Shown piece by piece: positions 1-7,745 of a DNA stretch of 64,000 nucleotides (the stretch's first letter is position 1; each line of letters opens with the position of its first letter). The notes below the pieces were generated by a model that was not told where the DNA came from, did not search any database, and saw only the letters and a list, made by a program, of their open reading frames with translations. The stretch covers positions 62,001 to 126,000 of the forward strand of contig NZ_JBPKAO010000008.1 in the NCBI RefSeq assembly GCF_051216895.1, read 5' to 3'. Origin of the DNA: Aquipuribacter sp051216895. GTDB lineage: Bacteria > Actinomycetota > Actinomycetes > Actinomycetales > JBBAYJ01. The translations under genes were made by a program, and so were the position numbers.

Positions 1-113
1 CCGCGGTGCAGGACCTCTCGTGAGCGCCCGACCGGTCCGAGACGGTGGCGCCGCGCCCGGCGGCACCGCCGGCACGCGCGCGCCTGTCCCGTCCCCCCGC
101 GCGCGCACGCCCG

Positions 114-578
114 TCAGGCCCGGCCGGCCGTGGTGGAGCCGTCGGTGTGGCGTCGCGGCCACAGGGCCGTGACCAGGCCGATGAGCACCGACCCGCCGTG
201 CAGCCAGTTGTCGGCCGTGTTCAGGTTGAGCAGGTTGCCGTCCTCCTGGCCGGCCACCACGAGGCCGTAGACCAGGGTGGCGCCGTACCCGACGGCGAGC
301 AGCCAGCCGTACAGGCGGGCGCTGCGGTCCTCGCGGCCGAGCAGGAGGCCGCCCACCCCGATCACCAGGTGGACCACGTTGTGCAGCGGGTTGACCGCGA
401 ACCCGAGCAGGGTCTGGTCGGGGTCGTGCTCGGTCCAGCCGTCGAACCCCGTGACGAGGAAGCCGGCGAGGCCCGTGAGGGTGAAGGCCGCACCCACCGC
501 CAGTGCCAGCCACTGGGGGACGGTGCGTGCCGTGCGGTGGTCGGTGCGGTTCCGGTCGACGTTCGCGTTGGTAGCCAT
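114..578 (-). CDS. DUF4383 membrane protein
   Basis: A 154-residue integral membrane protein of the actinobacterial DUF4383 family, whose function is unknown. Four hydrophobic helices lie near residues 21-42, 66-85, 93-114 and 124-143, and the conserved NPLHNVVH stretch sits before helix 2. The ATG at 578 is preceded by GTAGGAGCCC, whose first bases include the stop codon of the sigma factor gene 8 bases upstream, so the two genes are very likely co-transcribed and translationally linked. Pairing with a SigB-type sigma factor suggests a stress-related envelope role (inference). The tail is short and charged. Family assignment is confident; function is unknown. Confidence 0.8.
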   Translation of the reverse strand: MATNANVDRNRTDHRTARTVPQWLALAVGAAFTLTGLAGFLVTGFDGWTEHDPDQTLLGFAVNPLHNVVHLVIGVGGLLLGREDRSARLYGWLLAVGYGATLVYGLVVAGQEDGNLLNLNTADNWLHGGSVLIGLVTALWPRRHTDGSTTAGRA

Positions 579-586
579 ACGGGCTC

Positions 587-611
587 CTACCCACGCCCCG
601 CAGCTCCACGC
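587..611 (-). promoter_or_regulatory. possible SigB/SigF-type promoter for the DUF4383 gene
   Basis: On the minus strand GCGT, 15 bases, then GGGTAG lies inside the 3' end of the sigma gene and fits the GNNT-N14-16-GGGTAY pattern known for streptomycete SigB. The -10 hexamer overlaps the Shine-Dalgarno of the DUF4383 gene. The GNNT half is loose, so the call is weak. Confidence 0.3.
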
Positions 612-1456
612 CCCCGTCCGTCGCTCATCGGTGCGGGCTCGTCGACCTCCAGCTGGACGCGCAGCCGTCGCAGCGCCCGGCTGAGCAACCGCGACACCTG
701 CATCTGGGTGATGCCGATCTCGGCGCCGATCTGCGTCTGCGTCATGTCGGCGAAGAACCGCATGGCCAGGATGGCCCGGTCCCGGGGCGGGAGCCCGGCG
801 AGCAGGGCCTGCAGGGCCATCCGGTCCGGGGTGGCCGCCAGCTCGTCGTCGGTGTCCGGGACCAGGTCGGCCCAGCTGCCCTGCTCCCCGTCCGGCGGCG
901 CGTCCAGCGACAGGGCGTGGTAGCCGTTGCCGGAGACCATCGCCTCCAGCACGTCGTCGATGGACGCCTCGAGGTGCCGGGCGAGGTCCTTGACCGTCGG
1001 GGCGCACCCCAGCTGCTGGGTCAGCTCCTCGGTGGCCCGGGCGATTCGGGGTCGCAGCTCCTGGAGCCGCCGCGACGGCCGGACGACCCACCGCGTGTCG
1101 CGGAAGTAGCGCTTGAGCTCACCGGTGATGGTCGGGGTGGCGTAGGCCATGAACTCCGGACCCCGGTCGCAGTCGTAGCCCCGCACGGCCTTGACGAGCC
1201 CCAGCGCGGCCACCTGGAACAGGTCGTCCAGGGCGACCCCGCGGTCCCGGTAGCGCAGGGCGAGCGCACGCGCGGCCGGCAGGTGCAGCCTCACGACCTC
1301 GTCGGTGAGGTCCTGCCGCTGGGTCGGGTCGACCGCCGCCGCCAGGCGGCGCAGCAGGTCGGCCGCCGGCGGGTCGGGTCGGTGCGTCCTGCCGTCGCGG
1401 CGCGTGGGCCGCGTGTCGCGCCCCTCCTCAAGGGTGGGGTACGTGGTCCCGGTCAT
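587..1456 (-). CDS. SigB/SigF-family RNA polymerase sigma factor
   Basis: A 289-residue alternative sigma factor of the SigB/SigF/SigG class, which redirects RNA polymerase to stress promoters. Region 2 is visible as GYDCDRGPEFMAYATPTITG followed by the KRYFRDTRW promoter-melting stretch. Region 3 follows (APTVKDLARHLEASIDDVLE), and region 4 ends with the helix-turn-helix TQTQIGAEIGITQMQVSRLL. I chose the ATG at 1456, upstream of TYPTLEEG; an upstream in-frame GTG would add 15 poorly conserved residues. It is a close paralogue of the second sigma factor at 10590-11432. No anti-sigma or anti-anti-sigma gene lies beside it, which is unusual for the class. Confidence 0.93.
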   Translation of the reverse strand: MTGTTYPTLEEGRDTRPTRRDGRTHRPDPPAADLLRRLAAAVDPTQRQDLTDEVVRLHLPAARALALRYRDRGVALDDLFQVAALGLVKAVRGYDCDRGPEFMAYATPTITGELKRYFRDTRWVVRPSRRLQELRPRIARATEELTQQLGCAPTVKDLARHLEASIDDVLEAMVSGNGYHALSLDAPPDGEQGSWADLVPDTDDELAATPDRMALQALLAGLPPRDRAILAMRFFADMTQTQIGAEIGITQMQVSRLLSRALRRLRVQLEVDEPAPMSDGRGRGAAGRG

Positions 1457-1569
1457 CACAGCCTCCGGCTCGGAAGGACGGCACCGGGGCCGGGGCACCA
1501 CGCGGCGCGTCGCGGCCGCCCCTGATGTATACCTCGCCCCGCCCCCGGTGTCGACACCTCACGACCGGG

Positions 1570-1637
1570 TCCGGGCCCGTGGCCCACCGACGGGCCCGGA
1601 CGCACGAACCGCCCACGACCAGCAGGTCGCGGGCGGT
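1570..1637 (-). terminator. tandem hairpins downstream of the DUF3618 operon
   Basis: Two strong hairpins follow each other. One has 11-bp perfect arms at 1570-1580 and 1590-1600. The other has arms ACCGCCC (1608-1614) and GGGCGGT (1631-1637) with a nested CGACC/GGTCG stem and an AGCA loop. Neither has a U-tract, as is usual for high-GC actinobacteria. They lie just after the stop of the operon that reads leftward from 3347, and probably end it. Confidence 0.6.
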
Positions 1638-1652
1638 CCGTGGTCAGGCGGG

Positions 1653-2168
1653 TCAGCTGTTGCTGCTGACCTCGTCCTTGACGGCGTCCTGAGCGGCGTG
1701 GGCCGCGTCCTTGGTGCGGTCGGCCAGCTGTCCGCCGACCTCCTGCGCCTTGGCCCGGGCCTGCTCGGCCACGGGGCCGAGCTTCTCCTGCTCGACGCGG
1801 GTGGCCGGGACGGCGAGGCCGGCCAGGAACCCGACGGCGATGGCCCCGATGGCCAGGCCGAGCGGGTTGGACTCGGCGAGGCCCTTGGCGCGCTGAGCGC
1901 CGTCGCCCACCTTGTGGGCGGTGTCGCCCACCTTGTCGCTGGCGCCGTGCGCGCGGTCCTTGACGGACCCCGCTGCGTCGTGGCTCGTGCCGGAGACGGT
2001 CTGTCCCATGCCTGTCACCTTCTCCTTGATGCGGTCGGTCAGGTCGTGGACCTTGTCCTTGCTGCGCGCGGGGACGTCGGCCTTGTAGGCCAGCGCCTCG
2101 GCCCGCTCGCCCATCCGGGCGCGGGTCTCTTCTATGTCCTCGCGGAGCTGGTCGGGTGCTTCGCCCAT
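1653..2168 (-). CDS. DUF3618 domain protein
   Basis: A 171-residue protein with the DUF3618 signature near its start (LREDIEETRARMGERAEALAYK). A long lysine/aspartate-rich amphipathic region follows, then one hydrophobic helix around residues 100-120 (LGLAIGAIAVGFLAGLAVP) and a polar tail. The family occurs in actinobacterial stress operons together with holin-X-like proteins. Its start is fixed by GGAGGACGTCGC before the ATG, and it lies inside the end of the upstream holin-like gene (37-base overlap). It is the last gene of a three-gene operon. The repeated helical segments resemble LEA-like or apolipoprotein-like surfaces, which is my comparison only. Molecular function is unknown. Confidence 0.82.
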   Translation of the reverse strand: MGEAPDQLREDIEETRARMGERAEALAYKADVPARSKDKVHDLTDRIKEKVTGMGQTVSGTSHDAAGSVKDRAHGASDKVGDTAHKVGDGAQRAKGLAESNPLGLAIGAIAVGFLAGLAVPATRVEQEKLGPVAEQARAKAQEVGGQLADRTKDAAHAAQDAVKDEVSSNS

Positions 2169-2602
2169 GCGACGTCCTCCTTGATGGTCTCGATGGTCTC
2201 GGTGGGGACGGGCGACGCCGCCTCCTTGAGCTTCTTCTTGCCCTGCAACGCCAGCACGGCGGCCACGACGGACCACAGCACCAGCACGATCAGCACCGCG
2301 AGCCAGAGCTCGAGGAACGCGTCCAGGACCACGATGAGCAGGGTGGTCAGGGTCATCAGGGCCAGCAGCCCCACCACACCGGCGGCGACGAGCATGCCGA
2401 CGCCCTTGCCGACGCGCTCGCCGGTCTCCTTGGCCTTGGCGGTGGTCTCGACCTTGGCCAGCTCGATCTCCTGCTTGACCAGGGTCGACATGTCGGTCGC
2501 CAGACCGCTCAGCAGGTCGCCGAACGACTCCTCGTGCAGCTCCTCGCGCGTGTGGCCGGACGCCCCGACCGGGCCGTGGTGACCCGGGTCAGCGGTCGAC
2601 AT
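2132..2602 (-). CDS. phage-holin-family (DUF1469, holin-X type) membrane protein
   Basis: A 156-residue protein of the actinobacterial putative holin-X (DUF1469/YqjE-like) family. The N-terminal third is soluble and contains the characteristic helix LATDMSTLVKQEIELAKVE. Two hydrophobic helices follow around residues 73-95 and 101-122, then a basic tail. Despite the family name these are chromosomal membrane proteins, not lysis genes, and no phage gene is nearby. The start ATG at 2602 overlaps the end of the upstream gene by 14 bases, and its 3' end overlaps the DUF3618 start. The triple overlap implies coordinated translation. Confidence 0.82.
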   Translation of the reverse strand: MSTADPGHHGPVGASGHTREELHEESFGDLLSGLATDMSTLVKQEIELAKVETTAKAKETGERVGKGVGMLVAAGVVGLLALMTLTTLLIVVLDAFLELWLAVLIVLVLWSVVAAVLALQGKKKLKEAASPVPTETIETIKEDVAWAKHPTSSART

Positions 2603-3347
2603 CGGAGGGGCGGTAGAAGCCGGTGGACTCCGGGTCGTTGCCCGGGGTCGGGTCACCCAGGGGCGAGGGGTTGCTGTCCGGCACCGGGGACACGTCCGGG
2701 ACCGGCGGCACGGCCGGCGGGACGTCCTGACCGGGCTCGGGCGCGATGGACGCGTGCGTGCCGTAGTCGGTCGTGCTGGTCCGGAAGTCGTTGCCCAGGG
2801 GGTCGGCCCCCAGGTCGTCGGTGTAGCCGGTGCCACCCGTGGCGGCGTAACCGGTGCCCGCGCCGGCCGCGCCGACGAAGTCGGCGCCGGTGCGCAGGTC
2901 GACGTCACGCTCGGCGCCGAGGGCCTCGTAGCTGGAGCCGTAGCCCAGCGACTCCGACGACTGACGACGGGCGTCGGTGCCGGCGCGGACGACGCGCGAG
3001 GCGGCGAACCCGAGCAGGACCCCGCCGGCGGCGACGGCCCAGGGCTGACGACGGGCGTAGGTCTCGACGTCGCCCAGCATGCGGTTGGCGTCGGCCTCGC
3101 GCAGGTACTTCGCGGCGTCCTCGGTCCACCCGGCGACGCGGTCGGCGATCTGGGCGAACGTGTCGTCGCCGCGCTCCCGCATCTGGTCGCCGACGGCGTG
3201 CAGGCTGTCCGCCTTGTCCTGCAGCTGCTCCCCGGCCTGGGTGCTGCGGCCGTCGACCTGGTCCTTGGCCTTCTCCTGGGCCTGCGAACCGACCTCGCGG
3301 GCCGTGTCCTTCGCGGACTCTGTGGTGTCGTGCACCGTCTGGTTCAC
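2589..3347 (-). CDS. membrane-anchored low-complexity stress protein (hypothetical)
   Basis: A 252-residue protein that leads the stress operon. The first 80 residues are a charged helical segment (SAKDTAREVGSQAQEKAKDQ) resembling CsbD/LEA-like repeats. A single hydrophobic stretch follows near residues 105-125 (WAVAAGGVLLGFAASRVV), then a Gly/Tyr/Pro/Asp-rich disordered C-terminal half. I chose GTG at 3347 because GGAGGT lies ten bases upstream; an ATG at 3362 sits before that ribosome-binding site and would add five residues. Related proteins precede holin-X and DUF3618 genes in many actinobacteria. No enzymatic motif is visible; a role at the membrane under stress is inference from the operon. 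Confidence 0.75.
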   Translation of the reverse strand: MNQTVHDTTESAKDTAREVGSQAQEKAKDQVDGRSTQAGEQLQDKADSLHAVGDQMRERGDDTFAQIADRVAGWTEDAAKYLREADANRMLGDVETYARRQPWAVAAGGVLLGFAASRVVRAGTDARRQSSESLGYGSSYEALGAERDVDLRTGADFVGAAGAGTGYAATGGTGYTDDLGADPLGNDFRTSTTDYGTHASIAPEPGQDVPPAVPPVPDVSPVPDSNPSPLGDPTPGNDPESTGFYRPSDVDR

Positions 3348-3393
3348 GGGGACTACCTCCATGGTCGAGCGTTCTGTTGCGGTCGAGAGCCCA

Positions 3394-3418
3394 GTACCCG
3401 GCGAACCGGACACCATGC
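3394..3418 (-). promoter_or_regulatory. SigB/SigF-type promoter candidate for the three-gene stress operon
   Basis: On the minus strand GCAT, 15 bases, then GGGTAC fits GNNT-N14-16-GGGTAY. The same GCAT-N15-GGGTAC arrangement occurs before the small acidic protein gene at 12840. The -10 lies about 47 bases upstream of the GTG start at 3347, a normal leader length. Confidence 0.5.
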
Positions 3419-3606
3419 ACGGCATCGGTCCTGCCGTTCCTCGTGCCCGTCTCGCCCCGCCCGGTGTACCGGCCAGCGACACGACACGCGGCCCCGACGG
3501 CGAGGACCCCGGATCGGCGCCCGTTCGGTCGCTGGTCGGTCCGCCTCCGGCAGGAACGGCGCCAGCGAGCAGCCCCGGCCACCCCGCCACCTTTGCTACG
3601 GTATTC

Positions 3607-3616
3607 CGGTAAACCG
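3607..3616. promoter_or_regulatory. CGGT-AA-ACCG inverted repeat, candidate operator
   Basis: A perfect inverted repeat CGGTAAACCG lies 28 bases upstream of the GTG of the helix-turn-helix regulator gene. It is one of the few AT-containing patches here, flanked by TTC and AAC. Autoregulation by the adjacent regulator is inference. Confidence 0.35.
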
Positions 3617-3643
3617 AACTTCCTACGACTTATCGGAGGCCGG

Positions 3644-4156
3644 GTGGGCGACGACCGTCTGCGGGCGCTGGAACGGCGGGTGGCCGCGCTCGAGCAACGG
3701 CTCGCCGACGCAGCCGACAGCGGCGACGCAACCCCCACCGACACCCGGTGGGCCGACACCTTCTGGGCGCTCGAGGGTGTCCGCGCCCGCAGCGGTGCCG
3801 CCTCCCACGTGCTGTGGACGGGCGACGTCACCCTGCCCACCGGTGCCGTGGCGCAGTGGCAGCAGACCGCCGACACCGACGACCTGCTGGGCCGCGACTG
3901 GGACGGGCCGGCCGCGGTGGTCGGTGCGCTCGGGCACCCCGTCCGGCTCAGGCTGCTCCAGGAGCTGCTGCGCGGCGTCGCGAGCGCGGCCGACCTGACC
4001 GAGGCCGCCGGCACGGGCAGCACCGGGCAGACCTACCACCACCTGCGCCAGCTCGTGGCGTCCGGGTGGGTCCGGCAGACCGGGCGGGGGCACCACGAGG
4101 TCCCCGCCGAACGGGTGGTCCCCCTCCTCGTGGTGATCGGAGCGTGCACGCGATGA
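3644..4156 (+). CDS. ArsR-like winged-helix regulator with N-terminal coiled coil
   Basis: A 170-residue transcriptional regulator. Residues 1-30 form a leucine-heptad coiled coil (DRLRALERRVAALEQRLADA). The C-terminal half is an ArsR-type winged helix (ALGHPVRLRLLQELLRG, then the recognition region TGSTGQTYHHLRQLVASGWV). The start is a GTG at 3644 with ATCGGAGG upstream. Its stop overlaps the ATG of the serine-hydrolase gene (ATGA), so the two are coupled, and it probably controls its own operon through the nearby inverted repeat. No metal-binding cysteines are present, so it is unlikely to be a classical metal sensor. Confidence 0.82.
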   Translation: MGDDRLRALERRVAALEQRLADAADSGDATPTDTRWADTFWALEGVRARSGAASHVLWTGDVTLPTGAVAQWQQTADTDDLLGRDWDGPAAVVGALGHPVRLRLLQELLRGVASAADLTEAAGTGSTGQTYHHLRQLVASGWVRQTGRGHHEVPAERVVPLLVVIGACTR

Positions 4157-5286
4157 ACCGCCGGCTCACCGCCGTCCTGACCGCCCTGGCCGCGGCCACC
4201 GCCCTCACCGTCGTCGCCGCCGTGACGCTGGCACCCCGGCCGGCCCGGCTCGACGCCGCGCGCACCGGTGACGCCGCCGTCGTCGAGCGGGCGGTCGAGG
4301 CCGTCGGCAGCGAGCGGCTCAACGCCGTGTCGGTCGCCGTGGTCAGGCCCGACGGGGAGGGCGGGCGCACCGTCACCACCGGCGCGGCCGGACGCACCCG
4401 CGGCGACGGCACCCCGGTCACCGAGACCACCGCGTTCGAGACCGGTTCGGTGATGAAGCCGCTCACCGGGCACCTGCTGGCGGACCTGGTCGCCTCCGGC
4501 GACGCCGACCTCGACCGCCCCGTCGGCGACCTGGTGCCCGGCACCCCGCTGGCGGGCACCGGTGCGGGCACCCTGGGCGAGCTGGCCACGCACCGCTCCG
4601 GGCTGCCGCGTCTGGTCATGTCCCCGACCGAGCTCGCCCGGGGCCTGCTCGTCCCGTTCGGTGCGGACCCCTACACCGGCACGGCCGACAGCCTGCTCGC
4701 GCGGGCCGGCGAGGACGGCGTCCCCGGCCGTGGCGACCCGCTGTACTCCAACTACGGCGCGGCCGTCCTCGGGCACGCGCTGGCCGCGTCCCAGGGCACC
4801 GGCTACGGGGCCCTGCTCACCGAGCGCGTGCTGGGCCCGCTGGGGATGACCGCGACGGTCGTCCTGGACGAGGGGGACGACCTGCCGCAGGGGCGCGCGG
4901 CCGGGGGCGCCGCCTCGGGCGTGCCGCGCTCCCCGTGGCTGGCCGAGGCCTGGCAGCCCGCCGGCATCGGCACCTGGTCCACCGCCCAGGACCTGGCCCG
5001 CCTGCTGGTCGGAGTGCTGGACGGGACCGCCCCCGGGGTCGCGGCCGTCGAGCCGCTCGCCGACCTGGACGGCGACCGGGTCGGGCTGTTCTGGATCACC
5101 AGCGAGCACGGGGGCCGCACCCTCACCTGGCACGACGGGGCCACGGGCGGGTCGACGGCGTTCGTGGGCGTCGACCGGGACAGCGGCGTGGGCCTGGTGC
5201 TGCTCAGCGACACCGACACGGCCACCACGGCCGGGGCCCTGGACCTGCTGGCCGAGCTGGCCGCCGAGGCCGAGGCGGGCCGGTGA
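4153..5286 (+). CDS. secreted beta-lactamase-family serine hydrolase
   Basis: A 377-residue serine hydrolase of the penicillin-binding-protein/class C beta-lactamase superfamily (PF00144). A signal peptide or anchor occupies residues 1-28. The catalytic SxxK motif reads SVMK in FETGSVMKPLTG, the YxN motif is YSNYG, and a HxG-like third motif is HDGATGGS. Its length fits AmpH/EstB-like enzymes. Substrates could be peptidoglycan peptides or esters; the sequence does not decide. It is the middle gene of a tightly overlapping operon (ATGA at its start, GTGA at its end) with a regulator and a small membrane protein, an arrangement reminiscent of BlaI/MecI-regulated modules but with a different regulator family. 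Confidence 0.85.
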   Translation: MNRRLTAVLTALAAATALTVVAAVTLAPRPARLDAARTGDAAVVERAVEAVGSERLNAVSVAVVRPDGEGGRTVTTGAAGRTRGDGTPVTETTAFETGSVMKPLTGHLLADLVASGDADLDRPVGDLVPGTPLAGTGAGTLGELATHRSGLPRLVMSPTELARGLLVPFGADPYTGTADSLLARAGEDGVPGRGDPLYSNYGAAVLGHALAASQGTGYGALLTERVLGPLGMTATVVLDEGDDLPQGRAAGGAASGVPRSPWLAEAWQPAGIGTWSTAQDLARLLVGVLDGTAPGVAAVEPLADLDGDRVGLFWITSEHGGRTLTWHDGATGGSTAFVGVDRDSGVGLVLLSDTDTATTAGALDLLAELAAEAEAGR

Positions 5287-5657
5287 CGGTCGTCCTGGAC
5301 CTCGTCGCGGTGGTCGTGCCCGTGCTGGTGTGCCTGGTGTTCCCCGCCGCCCTGGTCTGGCAGGTGAGCGGCGACCTGCGCCGGCGCGCCGCCGGCCGTC
5401 CGGCCCCGACCAGGACGGCCGGGGTGTCCGGCGCGGCCCAGGCGGTCCTGTTCCTCACCGTCGGCACCCTGAACGCCCCGTGGGGCACCGTGCCCGTGCC
5501 GCTGTGGTGGCTCGCGGTGTGGCTGCTCGCCCTCGGTGTCGTGGTCCTCGCCCTGCGGTGGCGACGGTTGGCCCCGAACGGTCCGAGGCCGCGGCGGGAG
5601 CTCCTCGGGGCCTCCGTCTGGGTGCTGCTGGCCGGGGCGCTGCTCGCGGTGGTCTGA
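5283..5657 (+). CDS. small integral membrane protein (hypothetical)
   Basis: A 124-residue membrane protein with four hydrophobic segments, near residues 3-24, 48-62, 67-86 and 103-122, separated by short basic loops. It begins at a GTG that overlaps the stop of the serine-hydrolase gene (GTGA), so it belongs to that operon. I recognise no family. It could be a partner that transmits or modulates hydrolase activity at the membrane; this is inference from gene order. It ends 6 bases before the convergent DUF305 gene, leaving no room for a separate terminator. Confidence 0.7.
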   Translation: MTVVLDLVAVVVPVLVCLVFPAALVWQVSGDLRRRAAGRPAPTRTAGVSGAAQAVLFLTVGTLNAPWGTVPVPLWWLAVWLLALGVVVLALRWRRLAPNGPRPRRELLGASVWVLLAGALLAVV

Positions 5658-5663
5658 GCGCTC

Positions 5664-6374
5664 TCAGGCGTCCATCTCGGCGAGCATGGTCCGCATCCGG
5701 TCGATCTCGATGTTCTGGTCGGACTCGATGTGACCGGCGAGCTGGAAGACCATCATCTCCTCGCCGCCGCCCTCGGCGAACAGCTCCTGCACCATCGTGA
5801 TGGCGCCCTCGTGGTGGCGGGTCATGAGCTCGATGAACAGGCGGTCGAACTCCTCGCCGGTGGCCGCCTCGAGCGCGGCCATCTCGTCCTCCGTGGCCAT
5901 CCCCGGCATCAGGTCGCCGTCCATCATCATCATGCCGTCGGAGTGGCCGCCCTGGGCGCCGAAGACGGGGTCCCAGGCGGGGACCTCCTCGCCCTTGTCC
6001 TCCAGCCAGTCCTGCATCTGCTCGATCTCGCCGACCTGGGTGATGTCCATCCGCTCGACGAACAGCTGCAGGCTCTCGTTCTCCGAGCGCTCCTGCACCA
6101 TGCTCGTCATCACGATGGCCTGCGCGTGGTGGCCGATCATGTCCTGCATGAAGGCGACGTCGACCTCGGTGTGCGGGGCGGGCGCCACGCTCGGCATGAC
6201 GGTCGCGTCCAGCTTGACGCTGTCCTCGCCCGGAGCCCCGGGCTGCACGACGTTGGGGGCGCGCTGGGTGCTGGGGGCGGCCACGGCGTCGTCGCCGTCG
6301 GAGCAGGCGGCGAGGCCCAGGCAAGCGACGGCGAGGGTCGCGGTGACCACGGTACGGAGGGGGCGGGGCGACAT
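5664..6374 (-). CDS. DUF305 lipoprotein (copper/metal-associated ferritin-like)
   Basis: A 236-residue exported lipoprotein. A signal peptide ends in the lipobox LAAC with Cys24. Two DUF305 repeats follow, each with the family motif DxxFMxDMIxHHxxAI (FMQDMIGHHAQAIVM near residue 75; FIELMTRHHEGAITM near residue 185). The intervening region is methionine-rich (GMMMMDGDLMPGM). DUF305 proteins form four-helix bundles often linked to copper or other metals, and the paired histidines and Met cluster fit that. The start at 6374 is chosen because it directly precedes the signal peptide. It stands alone, convergent with the upstream operon. Confidence 0.9.
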   Translation of the reverse strand: MSPRPLRTVVTATLAVACLGLAACSDGDDAVAAPSTQRAPNVVQPGAPGEDSVKLDATVMPSVAPAPHTEVDVAFMQDMIGHHAQAIVMTSMVQERSENESLQLFVERMDITQVGEIEQMQDWLEDKGEEVPAWDPVFGAQGGHSDGMMMMDGDLMPGMATEDEMAALEAATGEEFDRLFIELMTRHHEGAITMVQELFAEGGGEEMMVFQLAGHIESDQNIEIDRMRTMLAEMDA

Positions 6375-6518
6375 CCGGGCTCGAGGTCCATTCGTGGGGT
6401 GACGGGCGATCTGCCCGTGCGGGGGCTGGTCAGGGGGCCCCATCGTGCACACAGAACCCTCCCGAACGGAAGGTCTGCTGCGCGCCCGCCCGGGGCAGCA
6501 CCACCCCCGGCACGCGGG

Positions 6519-7691
6519 TCAGGGGCGGAAGAGGACCTTGACCATGCCGTCGTCCTTGGCCTGGAAGTCGGCGTAGGCCTGGGGCGCGTCGGCCAGCGGG
6601 AGACGGTGGGTGGCGAAGTCGTCGACGCCCAGGGGGTCCTCGTCGGTGAGCAGCGGCAGGATGTCGTCCACCCAGCGGTGGACGTTGGCCTGCCCCATCC
6701 TCACGGTGAGCTGCTTGTCGAACATCGTGAACAGCGGCATCGGGTCGGCCGCACCGGCGTACACGCCGGACACCGACAGCGTCCCGCCGCGACGGACGAG
6801 GTCGATGGCCAGGTCGAGGGCGTGCATCCGGTCGACGCCGGCCTTGCGCATGACCTTCTCGGCGAGCGCGTCCGGCAGCAGCCGCGACGCCTTCTGCACC
6901 GCGCCGGCCGCCGGGGACCCGTGCGCCTCGAGGCCGACGGCGTCGATCACGGCGTGGGGGCCGCGACCGTCGGTCAGGTCCTTCACCTGCTCGACGACGT
7001 CCTCACCGAGCACCAGGGCGGGGATGCCGCGACCGAGGGCCCGCTCGACGCGCTCGGGCACCACGTCGATGCCGATGACCTCGACCCCGCGGTGCAGGGC
7101 GATCCGGGCCGCCATGTCGCCGATCGGCCCCAGACCCACGACGACCAGGCTGTCGCCCGGCTGCACACCGGCGTACTCGACCCCCTGCCACGCCGTCGGC
7201 AGGACGTCGGACAGGTAGACGAACCGGTCGTCGGACGGCCCGTCCGGGACGGGGATGGGCAGCTGGTCGGCGAAGGGCACCCGCAGGTACTCCGCCTGCC
7301 CGCCGGGGACCTGGCCGTAGAGCTTGGTGTAGCCGAACAGCGAGCCCCCGGTGCCGTGCTCGCGGTTCTGGGTGGTCTCGCACTGGGAGTGCAGACCGGC
7401 CGTGCACGTGAAGCAGGTCCCGCAGGACACGTTGAACGGGACGACCACGCGCTGGCCGACCTTCAGGTGCCGGACCCCGGGTCCGACCTCCTCGACGACA
7501 CCCATGGGCTCGTGGCCCAGGACGTCACCGGGCTCCAGGAACGCACCGAGCGGCTCGTACAGGTGCAGGTCCGACCCGCAGAGGCCGGTGCTGGTGATGC
7601 GGACGACCGCGTCGGTGGGGTCCTGCAGGACGGGGTCCGGGACCTCCTCGACGCGGACGTCGCGGGTGCCGTGCCAGGTGAGTGCCTTCAT
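6519..7691 (-). CDS. zinc-dependent alcohol dehydrogenase (formaldehyde-dehydrogenase-like)
   Basis: A 390-residue medium-chain dehydrogenase. Catalytic zinc ligands are in TGLCGSDLH and GHEPMG. The structural-zinc lobe reads CGTCFTCTAGLHSQC (Cx2Cx2Cx7C). The NAD-binding Rossmann motif is VVVGLGPIGDMAARIA near residue 188. The length and the long C-terminal half resemble glutathione-independent formaldehyde dehydrogenases and related threonine-dehydrogenase-like enzymes; the physiological alcohol is not determined. The start ATG at 7691 is preceded by TAGGAGCCC, and a SigB-like promoter abuts this leader, so induction under stress is likely. Confidence 0.9.
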   Translation of the reverse strand: MKALTWHGTRDVRVEEVPDPVLQDPTDAVVRITSTGLCGSDLHLYEPLGAFLEPGDVLGHEPMGVVEEVGPGVRHLKVGQRVVVPFNVSCGTCFTCTAGLHSQCETTQNREHGTGGSLFGYTKLYGQVPGGQAEYLRVPFADQLPIPVPDGPSDDRFVYLSDVLPTAWQGVEYAGVQPGDSLVVVGLGPIGDMAARIALHRGVEVIGIDVVPERVERALGRGIPALVLGEDVVEQVKDLTDGRGPHAVIDAVGLEAHGSPAAGAVQKASRLLPDALAEKVMRKAGVDRMHALDLAIDLVRRGGTLSVSGVYAGAADPMPLFTMFDKQLTVRMGQANVHRWVDDILPLLTDEDPLGVDDFATHRLPLADAPQAYADFQAKDDGMVKVLFRP

Positions 7692-7700
7692 ACCGGGCTC

Positions 7701-7725
7701 CTACCCTCGCCTCGACACACGAAAC
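7701..7725 (-). promoter_or_regulatory. SigB/SigF-type promoter of the alcohol dehydrogenase gene
   Basis: On the minus strand GTTT, exactly 15 bases, then GGGTAG is a textbook match to actinobacterial SigB/SigF promoters. Only nine bases separate the -10 from the ATG, so the transcript would have a leader of a few bases at most. The -10 overlaps the apparent Shine-Dalgarno. Confidence 0.55.
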
Positions 7726-7745
7726 CGCCCCTGGGACGATGCGGT

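Noticed and set aside
1..23. Possible last codons of a plus-strand gene ending in TGA at 21-23
   Set aside because: Only seven codons are visible and nothing supports the frame.
2132..2602. Prophage remnant suggested by a holin-family name
   Set aside because: No other phage gene; this family is a chromosomal membrane protein in actinobacteria.
5730..7745. Long plus-strand open frame running into the ANTAR regulator
   Set aside because: It is the antisense shadow of the DUF305 and dehydrogenase genes; high GC content keeps wrong frames open.
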